Assembly (NCBI GenBank): GCA_964562985.1
Contig: CAZLWE010000033.1
Span: 1 to 33,157 of the forward strand
DNA from: SHLQ01 sp964562985
GTDB lineage: Bacteria > Actinomycetota > Acidimicrobiia > Acidimicrobiales > SHLQ01
DNA: 33,157 bases
Direction of reading: 5' to 3'
Part shown: piece by piece, positions 24,532-32,367 of the stretch
How the letters are laid out: each line of letters opens with the position of its first letter
Position numbering within the stretch: the first letter of the stretch is position 1
Made by a program: the position numbers and the translations under genes
Notes under the pieces: model-generated
What the model saw: only the letters and a program-made list of their open reading frames with translations
Told to the model about the DNA's origin: nothing
Database searches by the model: none

Positions 24532-25409
24532 GGCAACCTCCGCCCAATGACATAGATGAAGGTCTCGCCCACGAAACGCGCCTTCGGGGATCGCACCCGT
24601 CGCAGCACGCGAGCGGCGATGCCCGCATCAACCGGTGTGGGTGAACCATCACCGGCACTGTCGAAACCGACGTTGCACCAGTGGCTTCCCAGGATGGTCC
24701 GCTTTAGCTTTTGCATTGCCGTTCCCGGACGTCCACGCGCCGGCTCGGTAGTTGCGGCCTCGCGGAGAACCAGTCCATTTCGTTCCGCCAGCTCCGCGAT
24801 TCCACTCGGGAAGAGGTAGCTCACATGGTCCACGTTCTCCCACACGATTCCGAGTTGGCCGGCGCGAACGCGCTGTGGCGAATAGGGGTTCGGCGTAGTC
24901 AGAATCAGTTGCCCGGTCGCAGTGAGTCCCTCTTCGGCGACACGAAAGACCAGGTCGAGATCGTTGACGTGTTCGATCAATTCGCCAGCGATCATCACAT
25001 CGAAGGGGCCCCGCTCCCTGAGCTTTCCTAGGCCTCCCGAGAGGTCGTGCACTATGGCGTCGTATCCGGCAGCGACGACCGCATCCACGCCCTCGGGAAG
25101 AACATCCACGCCAACGCAGCGATCCGCGGCGCGAGCGATTCTTCGGTGCAGCCACTGGGCGCTGTCCAGTCGGTCGATGTCATGGGCCACGCACCCGATG
25201 TCGAGCACATTGCGACCCCGAACCCGATCCTCGAGAAAGCCGATGCGATCGGCAATAGGTGCGCGCCATGCAGTCGCGAGCGTTCGGGACCGTTGTGCGA
25301 CCGCTCGCGGGTGGTTTGGGTCGTCGTCGATCTCCATCCAGTTCGAGACGTTCTGATGGCCTTCGGTGCGAGATCGTTCGAAGGCCTCAGATCGAGAGTG
25401 TCGTTTCAT
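24528..25409 (-). CDS. Class I SAM-dependent methyltransferase
   Basis: A 293-residue methyltransferase. Motif I reads VLDIGCVAHD (68-77), lacking the second glycine of the usual GCGxG, and is followed by WLHRRIARAADRCVGVDV, which I remember as a recurring variant in glycan clusters. FDVMIAGELIEHVND is the motif II/III region and LILTTPNPYSP follows. It may methylate a sugar or another small acceptor. It overlaps the sulfotransferase stop and the GT-B start by four bases each, so it belongs to the coupled four-gene operon. The target is unknown. Confidence 0.9.
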   Translation of the reverse strand: MKRHSRSEAFERSRTEGHQNVSNWMEIDDDPNHPRAVAQRSRTLATAWRAPIADRIGFLEDRVRGRNVLDIGCVAHDIDRLDSAQWLHRRIARAADRCVGVDVLPEGVDAVVAAGYDAIVHDLSGGLGKLRERGPFDVMIAGELIEHVNDLDLVFRVAEEGLTATGQLILTTPNPYSPQRVRAGQLGIVWENVDHVSYLFPSGIAELAERNGLVLREAATTEPARGRPGTAMQKLKRTILGSHWCNVGFDSAGDGSPTPVDAGIAARVLRRVRSPKARFVGETFIYVIGRRLP

Positions 25410-26347
25410 GAGGTGCGCTCCTTCTGGGTGACGCCGCCAAGAACGGCATCGAGTAGTGCGATTTCTTCGGGTGTACGTAGTTCACGCCAGCGACCATTCG
25501 TATTGACGATGTAGCGAGATTCGACCAACCGGTGCAGCGAGCCATGGCTCGCCACGTTGGCGAAGTCGAGAATGTTGGTAAGTGTCGAAACCGGATCTTC
25601 GGTCAACTGTTCGTAGCTGATCGTGAGAACCCCATCATCGTTAGCCGAGGCCTCCGCAATCTGTCCGAATAGCCAGTTTCGGTTGTGCGCTGCAAACCCC
25701 AGGATCGTCTCCCCAGAGTCTTTCCAGTGGTCGCGAGCGTCGCCAGACCAGCCCTGCGCCCACCAGTCGCGGTATGCCCAGTTGCCGAACCGGCCACTCT
25801 CGATCTCGACGGCGTAGCTGTGCGCAACGGCATATGGGTCGCGGGAGATGTGGACGAAGCGAGCTTCGGGAAAGATCGCCCGCATCAATCCGATGCGAGG
25901 AAAGTCGGTGTACTTCGACAACAGGACATCGCGCTCTTGGTGATGCAGCAAGGCAGCGACCGCACTGCGGGTCTGGAGTATGTCGGCGACTTCCACACCG
26001 TGGGCGCTCGGGTCCATTGCTTGCAGCGAAGAGAATTCGGGTCGGAAGTTCGGTACCAGCCCTTCCCAAAAACCCCACGGTTCAATCGGACGCGGCAGAC
26101 GGCGATCGACGGCGAGCCGTAGTGGACGTACCGGCCTACACGCAGCGATGATCCGGTGTCGCTCCGAAACCAGGCGGCGCCCTCCGGGCAGGTCGTATAC
26201 GCGATTTCGCTTGTGAACTGCTGGGGAAACTCCGGGGGTGAGCGTCGAGTTGTTTACGTAGCCAAATGCTCGGGTCCCGGCCAGCAGGTCGAGCAGCAGG
26301 GTCGTGCCCGATCGCGGGCACCCAATGATGAACAACGGTGCTTTCAT
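25406..26347 (-). CDS. Sulfotransferase (Sulfotransfer_1/3-type)
   Basis: A 313-residue PAPS-dependent sulfotransferase. The 5'-phosphosulfate loop is CPRSGTTLLLDLLAG (10-24) and the 3'-phosphate-binding motif is RDPYAVAHS (169-177). Enzymes of this class put sulfate on hydroxyl or amino groups of carbohydrates and lipids. The ATG at 26347 overlaps the GT2 stop (ATGA). The open frame runs 146 residues further upstream, but that part is low-complexity antisense of the GT2 gene and is rejected. Placement among glycosyltransferases points to sugar sulfation. PAPS-making genes are not in the window. Confidence 0.9.
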   Translation of the reverse strand: MKAPLFIIGCPRSGTTLLLDLLAGTRAFGYVNNSTLTPGVSPAVHKRNRVYDLPGGRRLVSERHRIIAACRPVRPLRLAVDRRLPRPIEPWGFWEGLVPNFRPEFSSLQAMDPSAHGVEVADILQTRSAVAALLHHQERDVLLSKYTDFPRIGLMRAIFPEARFVHISRDPYAVAHSYAVEIESGRFGNWAYRDWWAQGWSGDARDHWKDSGETILGFAAHNRNWLFGQIAEASANDDGVLTISYEQLTEDPVSTLTNILDFANVASHGSLHRLVESRYIVNTNGRWRELRTPEEIALLDAVLGGVTQKERTS

Positions 26348-27264
26348 CGGATCCACCCGGGTAGGTCGGTCGGGTCGAGTCGCTTTCCGGTGTGGCCCCG
26401 CCACCCGTCTGCAATCGCCAAACAATTCAGGCGGAGGTTCTGCCAGGCGGTCCGAGGACGGAACGGCATGTTCGCCAGTGGCTTCGCAATTCCCGCGATG
26501 AGCGAAATGCGGGCCGCTGCCGCGCCGCGGCCGTTGCGGCGAAGAATCACGACGAGGTTTCGCAAGCTGTAGTAACGGCGCCAGGTCGCTGGATGGACCG
26601 CGGCGTGCACCCGGCGGTTCTCCACCATCGACGTCCAACCGTGCTCTCGAGCAATACCACTCGACCACAGGGTCGCCCTGGCACGGTCGAGCGCGAGTCC
26701 AAGGTCGAGGTCGTCGAAGCCAAAGAACAGGGTCGGATCGGGGCCTCCAGCGGCTCGCAGAGCCCCAATTCGGTAGTGCGGACACGCACCGCCGGGAAGG
26801 TAGGCGACCGGTTCAGGGAACTCGGCGGTAGCGGCTCGTAGTCGCCCGTTGGATTCGAGACGAGCACCCCACAGGCCGACGCCGCCGATTGTTGGATCAC
26901 TTGCGCTCAGTCGAGCGGTGACCTCACCGACCGCGGCGAGCGTGTCGTCGTGATGCGGAGGATCGTCGTCATCCAACAGCACGAGCCAATCGTCGTCTTC
27001 GTGGGCGGCGAGCGTCGTGGCAATCCCGGTCGCGATGGCTCCGGCGGGGCCCTTGTTTCCTCGGACACCGAGATACTCAACATGCGCCGCGGCACTGCGA
27101 TGCTCGTTGACGAGGTCTCGAATGGCTGGGTCGTCGTCGTTGTCGACGACGAGCAGCGTCGAGAGCGGGGCGGTCTGGGTCTCCAGAACGCGGAGGTGTT
27201 CAGCGAGCGCGTCGGGGCGTCGGAAGGTGATGAGAACACCGTGGGTAGCGAGCGAGGTTGTCAT
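26344..27264 (-). CDS. Family 2 glycosyltransferase, GlfT2/rhamnosyltransferase-like
   Basis: A 306-residue GT-A glycosyltransferase: opening HGVLITFRRPDAL, VVDNDDD (39-45), and a metal-binding run LLDDDDPP (residues 96-103). GGACPHYRIGA and FFGFDDLDLGLALDR follow, the latter probably holding the catalytic-base region. The closing part has basic, partly hydrophobic helices. The pattern resembles galactofuranosyl- and rhamnosyltransferases. It is the first gene of the coupled operon with sulfotransferase, methyltransferase and GT-B. Only 38 bases separate it from the divergent FkbM gene, so the promoters must overlap. Confidence 0.9.
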   Translation of the reverse strand: MTTSLATHGVLITFRRPDALAEHLRVLETQTAPLSTLLVVDNDDDPAIRDLVNEHRSAAAHVEYLGVRGNKGPAGAIATGIATTLAAHEDDDWLVLLDDDDPPHHDDTLAAVGEVTARLSASDPTIGGVGLWGARLESNGRLRAATAEFPEPVAYLPGGACPHYRIGALRAAGGPDPTLFFGFDDLDLGLALDRARATLWSSGIAREHGWTSMVENRRVHAAVHPATWRRYYSLRNLVVILRRNGRGAAAARISLIAGIAKPLANMPFRPRTAWQNLRLNCLAIADGWRGHTGKRLDPTDLPGWIR

Positions 27265-27302
27265 GGACGGTGACCTCGCCTCCGCGAACTAGGGTGGCGG
27301 CG

Positions 27303-28058
27303 ATGTCGGCTCGCTTCAACAGGCCCAAACGCTTGGCCCGAATCGCAACCTCTCCGCTGTCCGCGGAGACGAAACGTGCATTGTCGCAAGCGGAGCGACG
27401 GCTCGGCATCGACGTTGGCGTCCCCATCGGCGAGGGCACGGCATGGATCGCTGGCGACACCGACGAGGTCGACTACTTCACACTCTATGGAGCGCTCATC
27501 GATCGTCACTTTCCGGCGGACGTCAGCGACACGGCCGTGCTCGATATCGGGGCCCACAAGGGGTACTACGCGCTGCGGTGCTTCGCCGATGGAGCGCGGC
27601 GCGTGGACTCCTACGAGCCTGCGAGTCAAAACCTGGAAAGTCTCCGACGTTCGGCGGCAACCATGGAGAATTGGAACCTTCACGCCGCGGCTGTCGGAGC
27701 CGAGGCCGGCACGATCGAGCTGCACCTGTCTCCCGGATCGTGGGGCCACTCCGTGCACGTTCCGGTGGGAGGTGAGTCGGTGGGAAGCGAAGTGGTCGAG
27801 ATGGTCTCGCTCTCGAGCGCCTTGGACAACGTCAGCGCGGAGGGATTGCCCGTTGTGGCAAAGATCAATGTGGAAGGTGCGGCAGGATCGATGATCCTGG
27901 GCACGGTTGCCCAAGACTGGTCGGCGGTGCGTTTGTTGTGGGCTGACGTCGAGGAGAACGATCCGATCGGCCTCGAGGAGATCTCGTCGCACCTGGCGTT
28001 GGTCGGTTTGGATCATGTCGAACGCGACGGGCACAGGAACCGGTTCATTCGACGATGA
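27303..28058 (+). CDS. FkbM-type methyltransferase
   Basis: A 251-residue protein with an FkbM-like Rossmann fold: VLDIGAHKGYYALRCF (79-94), DSYEPASQNLE and AAVGAEAGTIELHLS. The normal family motif KIDVEGAE reads KINVEGAA here, with two acidic residues lost, so activity may differ. FkbM enzymes O-methylate hydroxyls, often on sugars. I chose the ATG at 27303 because AGGG lies eight bases upstream; the GTG-type start at 27258 would overlap the divergent GT2. It stands alone on the plus strand between two minus-strand operons, and ends 20 bases from the convergent GT2. Confidence 0.85.
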   Translation: MSARFNRPKRLARIATSPLSAETKRALSQAERRLGIDVGVPIGEGTAWIAGDTDEVDYFTLYGALIDRHFPADVSDTAVLDIGAHKGYYALRCFADGARRVDSYEPASQNLESLRRSAATMENWNLHAAAVGAEAGTIELHLSPGSWGHSVHVPVGGESVGSEVVEMVSLSSALDNVSAEGLPVVAKINVEGAAGSMILGTVAQDWSAVRLLWADVEENDPIGLEEISSHLALVGLDHVERDGHRNRFIRR

Positions 28059-28078
28059 GTCAGAGGTGGGGGAGTGGC

Positions 28079-28942
28079 TCATATGAACACCCGCCGTGAT
28101 TGGACCGCGCCCCGTAGAACGCCCCAGCGGTTCGCCAGCGTGAAGACCCAGGCGTAGCGCCCCGACTTCGTGATGAGCTGTGGGGCCTTGACCACGAGCC
28201 AGGCCCACGACCGAAGACCATCGAAACGTCCCGGGCCCGACAATCCGAGTTGGGCGGCCTGGTGTGCGAGCTGTGCTCGGCCACGGCCATAGAACGCGCC
28301 CTGGCGCCAGGTGGCTCGAAGTCCGGACCGGAACCGATAGGCGACGCGGGCGTTCGGTACCAGCACCGGGTGATAGCCGCGCCCAGCTGCCCGGAGTGAG
28401 AATTCGATGTCTTCGAGCCCGACGAAATCCTCGTCGTACCCATCGAGTTTTTCCCACACGCTTCGATGCATAGCGGCGTTGTTGCCGCGTGCGAAGGGCG
28501 TAGTGCCGAAGGTTGGTAGTCGTTCGGCAGCTCCCATGGGTCTGGTGCGTGCAAGCCACGCGTCGTTCAGACGCGCGCCGTCTAGTGTTCCGGTGACCAA
28601 CGGTTGGTTGCGAAGTGCATCCCCCATCGCCGCCACCCATCCCGGTTGCACGACATCATCTCCATCGCAAAAGGCAACCGAGCGCGCGTGAGCGCTTGCG
28701 CGTACACCCTCATTACGTGCGTACGCGACGCCACCCCGATCGTTGGCATATACGAGCCGAACCGGCACAGCAGCACCGGCATAGCTCTCGGCGATCTCGG
28801 CGGTCCGGTCGGTCGACCGGTTGTCGACGACGACGATTTCCCACGGCCGATTCCACCGTTGTTCAACCAGGGCATCGAGTTGCTGTGCGAGCGTTTCCGA
28901 CTCGTTGTGGCACGGGACAATGACCGAAAGATCCGTCATCAC
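28079..28942 (-). CDS. Family 2 glycosyltransferase
   Basis: A 287-residue GT-A enzyme: LSVIVPCHNESETL at the start, VVDNRSTDRT, VAYARNEGVRAS, the metal-binding CDGDD and a later GYDEDFVGLEDIEFSLR that should hold the catalytic base. The C-terminus has LRATWRQGAFYGRGR, shared with the GT2 at 29634-30533, so the two look like paralogues. Start may be GTG at 28942 or ATG at 28939, both overlapping the upstream sulfotransferase stop. It is the last gene of the four-gene operon that begins with the ABC exporter. Confidence 0.92.
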   Translation of the reverse strand: MMTDLSVIVPCHNESETLAQQLDALVEQRWNRPWEIVVVDNRSTDRTAEIAESYAGAAVPVRLVYANDRGGVAYARNEGVRASAHARSVAFCDGDDVVQPGWVAAMGDALRNQPLVTGTLDGARLNDAWLARTRPMGAAERLPTFGTTPFARGNNAAMHRSVWEKLDGYDEDFVGLEDIEFSLRAAGRGYHPVLVPNARVAYRFRSGLRATWRQGAFYGRGRAQLAHQAAQLGLSGPGRFDGLRSWAWLVVKAPQLITKSGRYAWVFTLANRWGVLRGAVQSRRVFI

Positions 28943-29637
28943 TCGGCCTCGTATCCGAATCGTTCGAAGTCGCTCCGGTAGCGATCGATGATCAGTTGTC
29001 GGTCAAGCGCATTGAGCGGCGGCGGAATGCGGATCGAAGCGTTGAGGCGGTCCTGCGGGAGCGCGCTTACTCCGATCAGAGTCAACAGTCTGGCCACATC
29101 TTGATCAAAGGTCTCCATACGTCCGAGTAGGTCGAGACCTGTTGTCGGCAACAGTGCGCTTTGCAGCCGAAAATGGGCGTCGCAGGTCATCGGGTCCAGC
29201 TCGGCAAACCAGGTGACGAAGGTCGAGAGATCTTGCATCTCCCCATAGGTACGGTCCTCGAACTTGAAGTGGTTTTGCTTCACAACCGTGCTCTGCCACG
29301 CAGACAAGAAGCGGTCGATGGGATGGCGAACGAACCCAGCCCGTACGTAGCCCCGTGTCAGCGATCGTGGCTCGACGACCCCGTACGGCTCCTCGAGATC
29401 GAGCTTGACTCCCGCGTTGCGCAATGCACCAAAGATGGACCGAGTGCCGACCTTCGCAACTCGGAACCACACCAGGCGATGTGAATGACTCACCGTGATG
29501 TTGAAGCGTGTCTGTGGATGGGGGCGAAGTTGCCCGGTGGCGGATAGAGCTCGCTGAAATCTGGCACTCGTCTTGGTCAACCGCGTGCGGTCTTCGTCGT
29601 AGGTTCGAAGGAGGGGTCGAGAGATAGCGGCGATCAT
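28939..29637 (-). CDS. Sulfotransferase, Sulfotransfer_2-like
   Basis: A 232-residue sulfotransferase resembling carbohydrate (HNK-1/chondroitin type) enzymes. FRVAKVGTRSIFGAL (58-72) fits the PAPS 5'-phosphosulfate loop, where the family often has VPKVGSTS. GFVRHPIDRFLSAW (101-114) is the 3'-phosphate-binding motif. Short length is usual for bacterial members. It is of a different subfamily from the sulfotransferase at 25406-26347, so two positions or sugars may be sulfated. The ATG overlaps the GT2 stop upstream and its own stop overlaps the next GT2 (ATGA-type chain). Confidence 0.87.
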   Translation of the reverse strand: MIAAISRPLLRTYDEDRTRLTKTSARFQRALSATGQLRPHPQTRFNITVSHSHRLVWFRVAKVGTRSIFGALRNAGVKLDLEEPYGVVEPRSLTRGYVRAGFVRHPIDRFLSAWQSTVVKQNHFKFEDRTYGEMQDLSTFVTWFAELDPMTCDAHFRLQSALLPTTGLDLLGRMETFDQDVARLLTLIGVSALPQDRLNASIRIPPPLNALDRQLIIDRYRSDFERFGYEAE

Positions 29638-30533
29638 CGTTGGCCCTCGCTTGGCTGGACCGTCGGTTCGGTCAGGTCGATGATCGATCGATCGATCGAG
29701 CCCAAGTGTTCACCGACCCACTGGCCAGCCACCCAGCTCCACCTTGCTCGGGTCCTCTGGCGCAAGACCGCGTTGGGCGTTGTTCGTATAAGCCAGAGGG
29801 CACGGCGCAATCGGCGGTCGGGGATGTCGACTCCCAAGGCGGCGAGTCGGTTCAGAATCGCAACTCGGTAGCGCCCGTAGAACTTGCCTTGGCGATACGT
29901 GGCTCGCAACGAGGTCCGCAACCGGTAATAGACCGTCGCGCGTTCGTCATAGAGGAGCTCAAAGCCGGCTTCCCACAGGCGTATGGCGATGTCGAGGTCG
30001 CACCCAGCCGTATAGCGCTCGTCGAATCCGCCGAGGGCCTGCAAGGCCAAGCGACGGAAGCCCATGTTGCAACCGTGGGCATAGGGCACCGTGTCGAGCA
30101 TGGTGGATGGTCCGGTGACCGAGGACCCTCGAACGTTCGCAACCCACGCGGGATTCAACGCGTGCATGTCGATGGGTCCGGTCGCGTAGGAGCCGCGGTC
30201 GAGAAGAGAGCACAGAGCGCTGAGCCACATCGGTCCAACCCGATCGTCCGCATCGCAGAACATGACGTACTCGCCGCGGGCGTGGGCAAGGCCGACGTTG
30301 CGGGCAAAGGGTTCACCGGTTCGCTCGTGGGCGGTGACGATCCGGATCTCGACGTCTCGAAACTCTGCCCATGACTCAACGACAGCGCGCAGCCCATCGG
30401 TCGATCGATTGTCGACGACGAGGATTTCACTCGGCGGAGCATGGCGCTGCGATTCTCGGATGGCATCGAGTTGCTCAACGATCGTGTCGGCACCGTTGTG
30501 GACCGGGACGATGACGGTAGCCAGCGGTTTCAT
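29634..30533 (-). CDS. Family 2 glycosyltransferase
   Basis: A 299-residue GT-A enzyme: ATVIVPVHNGADTIVEQ, VVDNRSTDG, EPFARNVGLAHARGEYV, CDADDR as the metal site and GFDERYTAGCDLDIAIRLW near the catalytic base. LRATYRQGKFYGRYR near the C-terminus matches the paralogue at 28079-28942. It starts with an ATG overlapping the ABC exporter stop (ATGA) and overlaps the sulfotransferase start at its end. A GATC tetranucleotide run (29682-29699) lies in its last codons. Donor and acceptor are unknown. Confidence 0.92.
   Translation of the reverse strand: MKPLATVIVPVHNGADTIVEQLDAIRESQRHAPPSEILVVDNRSTDGLRAVVESWAEFRDVEIRIVTAHERTGEPFARNVGLAHARGEYVMFCDADDRVGPMWLSALCSLLDRGSYATGPIDMHALNPAWVANVRGSSVTGPSTMLDTVPYAHGCNMGFRRLALQALGGFDERYTAGCDLDIAIRLWEAGFELLYDERATVYYRLRTSLRATYRQGKFYGRYRVAILNRLAALGVDIPDRRLRRALWLIRTTPNAVLRQRTRARWSWVAGQWVGEHLGSIDRSIIDLTEPTVQPSEGQR
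29682..29699. repeat. Tetranucleotide GATC run, 4.5 units, in a glycosyltransferase
   Basis: Four and a half GATC units lie in the last codons of the GT2 gene, just before its stop and the start of the overlapping sulfotransferase. The run is short, but slippage by one unit would shift the frame of the last dozen residues and its stop. Confidence 0.7.
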
Positions 30534-32248
30534 CCGACATTCTCCGGTCGGTGCTCGTAGCTTTCGATTGGGCCAAAGAAGTCGACTTTGCCCTCGTCGA
30601 GGTGCAGCACGTGATCGCAGATGTCGAGCACCGCGGGACGGTGCGTGACGGCGATGATGATGACATCGGAGTCGAGCTGTCCAAGTGCAACCAGAATTCG
30701 CCGTTCTGAAACCGCATCGAGGGCGCTGGTTGCCTCGTCCAAGACGAGAAGCTGCGGACGGCCGGCGAGTGCACGGGCGATGCAGAGCCGTTGCTGCTGG
30801 CCGCCAGACAATTCACCCCCGCGTTCACCGACGCTGGTGTCGTATCCGCCCATCTCCATGATCTCGTCATGGATCGCCGCTTGTCGACATGCCTTCTCGA
30901 TTTCCACATCGGAGATCTCCGGCCGCAGGAAGCGAACATTCTCGGCGACCGTGCCGGTGAGCAGATTGCTGTGTTGGGGGACCAAAGCCACTTGCTTGCG
31001 CCACCACGTCGGGTCGGCCTCATCGATTGCAACGCCGTCCAACTCGAGTGCGCCCCCCGACTGACGTAGGCCGAGCAATAGCTGTGCGAGCGTGCTCTTT
31101 CCACCACCCGACGGGCCGACTACTCCAACCCTCGATCCAGGAGATACGTGGAAGTTGACGTCGTGCAGCGTCGGAGTCTGATCGTAGGCAAAGTCCAGTT
31201 GGGTAGCGCTCAGACCCTGCACCTCGATCGGTATGGAGTCGCCGACCGGTGGGGTGGACTCGACGTATCGATCGATTTCATCGGCCAGCGACGTCGCGTA
31301 GACGTTGGCTTGGGTGTACTGGGCCCGCGCGATCTGGAAGGACTGGCCGTAGCTCAAGCTGCGGAGCAAGAGAACCATGACTGCTCCGACCGTTCCGATG
31401 TCGTCTACGCCCGTGTTTGCGCCGACGATGAGCAATCCGACGATTCCGCTGTAGGTCACCAGTTGATAGCTCGGCCCGATGGCGAGCTGAGCAAACTGCG
31501 ACCGACGTAGCGCGCTAGCCGCGTCGATAGTGTTGCGATCAACGCGAGCTGCCGCGGCGGATCGCACGCTGTGGACGTCGATCTCCAAAGCCATCGATTC
31601 GATTTCGTTGACCCGAGTCCCGAACGCCACCTGGGCATCAGCAGCCTCGCGGCTCGCCCGCTTCACTAGCCGGCGCAGCGGCTGCATTGCTGCACCGAGG
31701 ACAAACACGAGCACGGCCGCAACGAGGGTGATGTAGGGCTGTATCGAGAAGGCAGCCACAACGAGTGCAACCAGGCTCATGGCGGCGCTCAGGCCGCGAG
31801 CCGTCGCAGCGACCACGTTCACCGCGCTCCGGGCATAGTTGCTTAGAAGTTGCTGGACCCGGCCGGGAGCGAGACTGTGCTTTATCTCCCAGGCGGTTCC
31901 CAGAAAGGCCTCGGTAAACGCTCGGCGAATGCGAATGGTGGTCCGAGCGATCGTTTGGCTGATACAGCGCGCTGACGCGATATTGGCGCCGAATCGGATC
32001 ACCGCCAGCGTGCCCGAGATCGCCAGAGCGATCGCAATGGTTACCGATGTCTCGTCGAACAGTGTGACGCGACGACTAGAACTCGCAAGCGCGACACCGG
32101 CGCGAGCTACGAGTACGAGAAAGCCCGCTTCTGCCAAGGTGCCAAGAGCGGTCGAGGCAACGATGGCACCGAGCGCTCGCCTCTCGCCTTCAATGAGGGC
32201 GCGCCCGTCCAATCGCTGGCGAGAGTCGTGATCGGATTGGGCGGGCAT
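30530..32248 (-). CDS. ABC exporter, fused membrane and ATPase domains, PglK/MsbA-like
   Basis: A 572-residue half-transporter. About six membrane helices lie in residues 25-300, then an ATPase with Walker A GPSGGGKST (378-386), Q-loop Q425, signature SGGQQQR (481-487), Walker B LLVLDEA (500-506) and H536. Size and domain order match PglK and MsbA, which flip lipid-linked oligosaccharides or lipids. No Wzx flippase is in the window, so it may be the one that moves the repeat unit. A GAGGAGA site lies just before the ATG. It heads the operon with GT2, sulfotransferase and GT2, which overlap in series. Other substrates cannot be excluded. Confidence 0.92.
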   Translation of the reverse strand: MPAQSDHDSRQRLDGRALIEGERRALGAIVASTALGTLAEAGFLVLVARAGVALASSSRRVTLFDETSVTIAIALAISGTLAVIRFGANIASARCISQTIARTTIRIRRAFTEAFLGTAWEIKHSLAPGRVQQLLSNYARSAVNVVAATARGLSAAMSLVALVVAAFSIQPYITLVAAVLVFVLGAAMQPLRRLVKRASREAADAQVAFGTRVNEIESMALEIDVHSVRSAAAARVDRNTIDAASALRRSQFAQLAIGPSYQLVTYSGIVGLLIVGANTGVDDIGTVGAVMVLLLRSLSYGQSFQIARAQYTQANVYATSLADEIDRYVESTPPVGDSIPIEVQGLSATQLDFAYDQTPTLHDVNFHVSPGSRVGVVGPSGGGKSTLAQLLLGLRQSGGALELDGVAIDEADPTWWRKQVALVPQHSNLLTGTVAENVRFLRPEISDVEIEKACRQAAIHDEIMEMGGYDTSVGERGGELSGGQQQRLCIARALAGRPQLLVLDEATSALDAVSERRILVALGQLDSDVIIIAVTHRPAVLDICDHVLHLDEGKVDFFGPIESYEHRPENVG

Positions 32249-32250
32249 GA

Positions 32251-32257
32251 TCTCCTC
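32251..32257 (-). promoter_or_regulatory. Strong ribosome binding site of the ABC exporter
   Basis: GAGGAGA on the minus strand sits two bases before the ATG at 32248. It is the strongest site of its kind seen in the window and fits the head of a long coupled operon. Confidence 0.6.
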
Positions 32258-32290
32258 AACAGCACCAGATAGAGGCGCGAAACGTCACCG

Positions 32291-32317
32291 ATCCAGTCGG
32301 CACGCCCGGTGCTGGAT
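32291..32317 (-). other. Possible leader hairpin before the ABC exporter operon
   Basis: ATCCA and TGGAT pair on the outside and GCAC with GTGC on the inside, with a four-base bulge on one arm and a five-base loop. It lies 43 bases before the exporter start and would be in the 5' leader if the promoter is further up. It could affect translation or simply be chance. Confidence 0.3.
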
Positions 32318-32322
32318 TGAGG

Positions 32323-32342
32323 AAAAAGCAGGTCCTTTGACC
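32323..32342 (-). terminator. Weak terminator candidate after the GNAT-like gene
   Basis: On the minus strand, GGTC, four bases, GACC is followed two bases later by TGCTTTTT. The stem is only four pairs, so termination would be weak, but the position (after the GNAT-like stop, before the exporter leader) is right. Confidence 0.3.
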
Positions 32343-32367
32343 CAGTGTGAGTAGTGCTTCGGGCCCC

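Noticed and set aside
26348..26785. 146-residue N-terminal extension of the sulfotransferase
   Set aside because: The region overlaps the GT2 gene in another frame and is Arg/Pro-rich; the P-loop domain begins at the ATG at 26347 with an ATGA overlap.
27261..28640. Minus-strand open frame of 459 codons opposite FkbM and GT2
   Set aside because: Low-complexity Arg/Thr/Gly-rich translation with no family marks, overlapping two well-supported genes.
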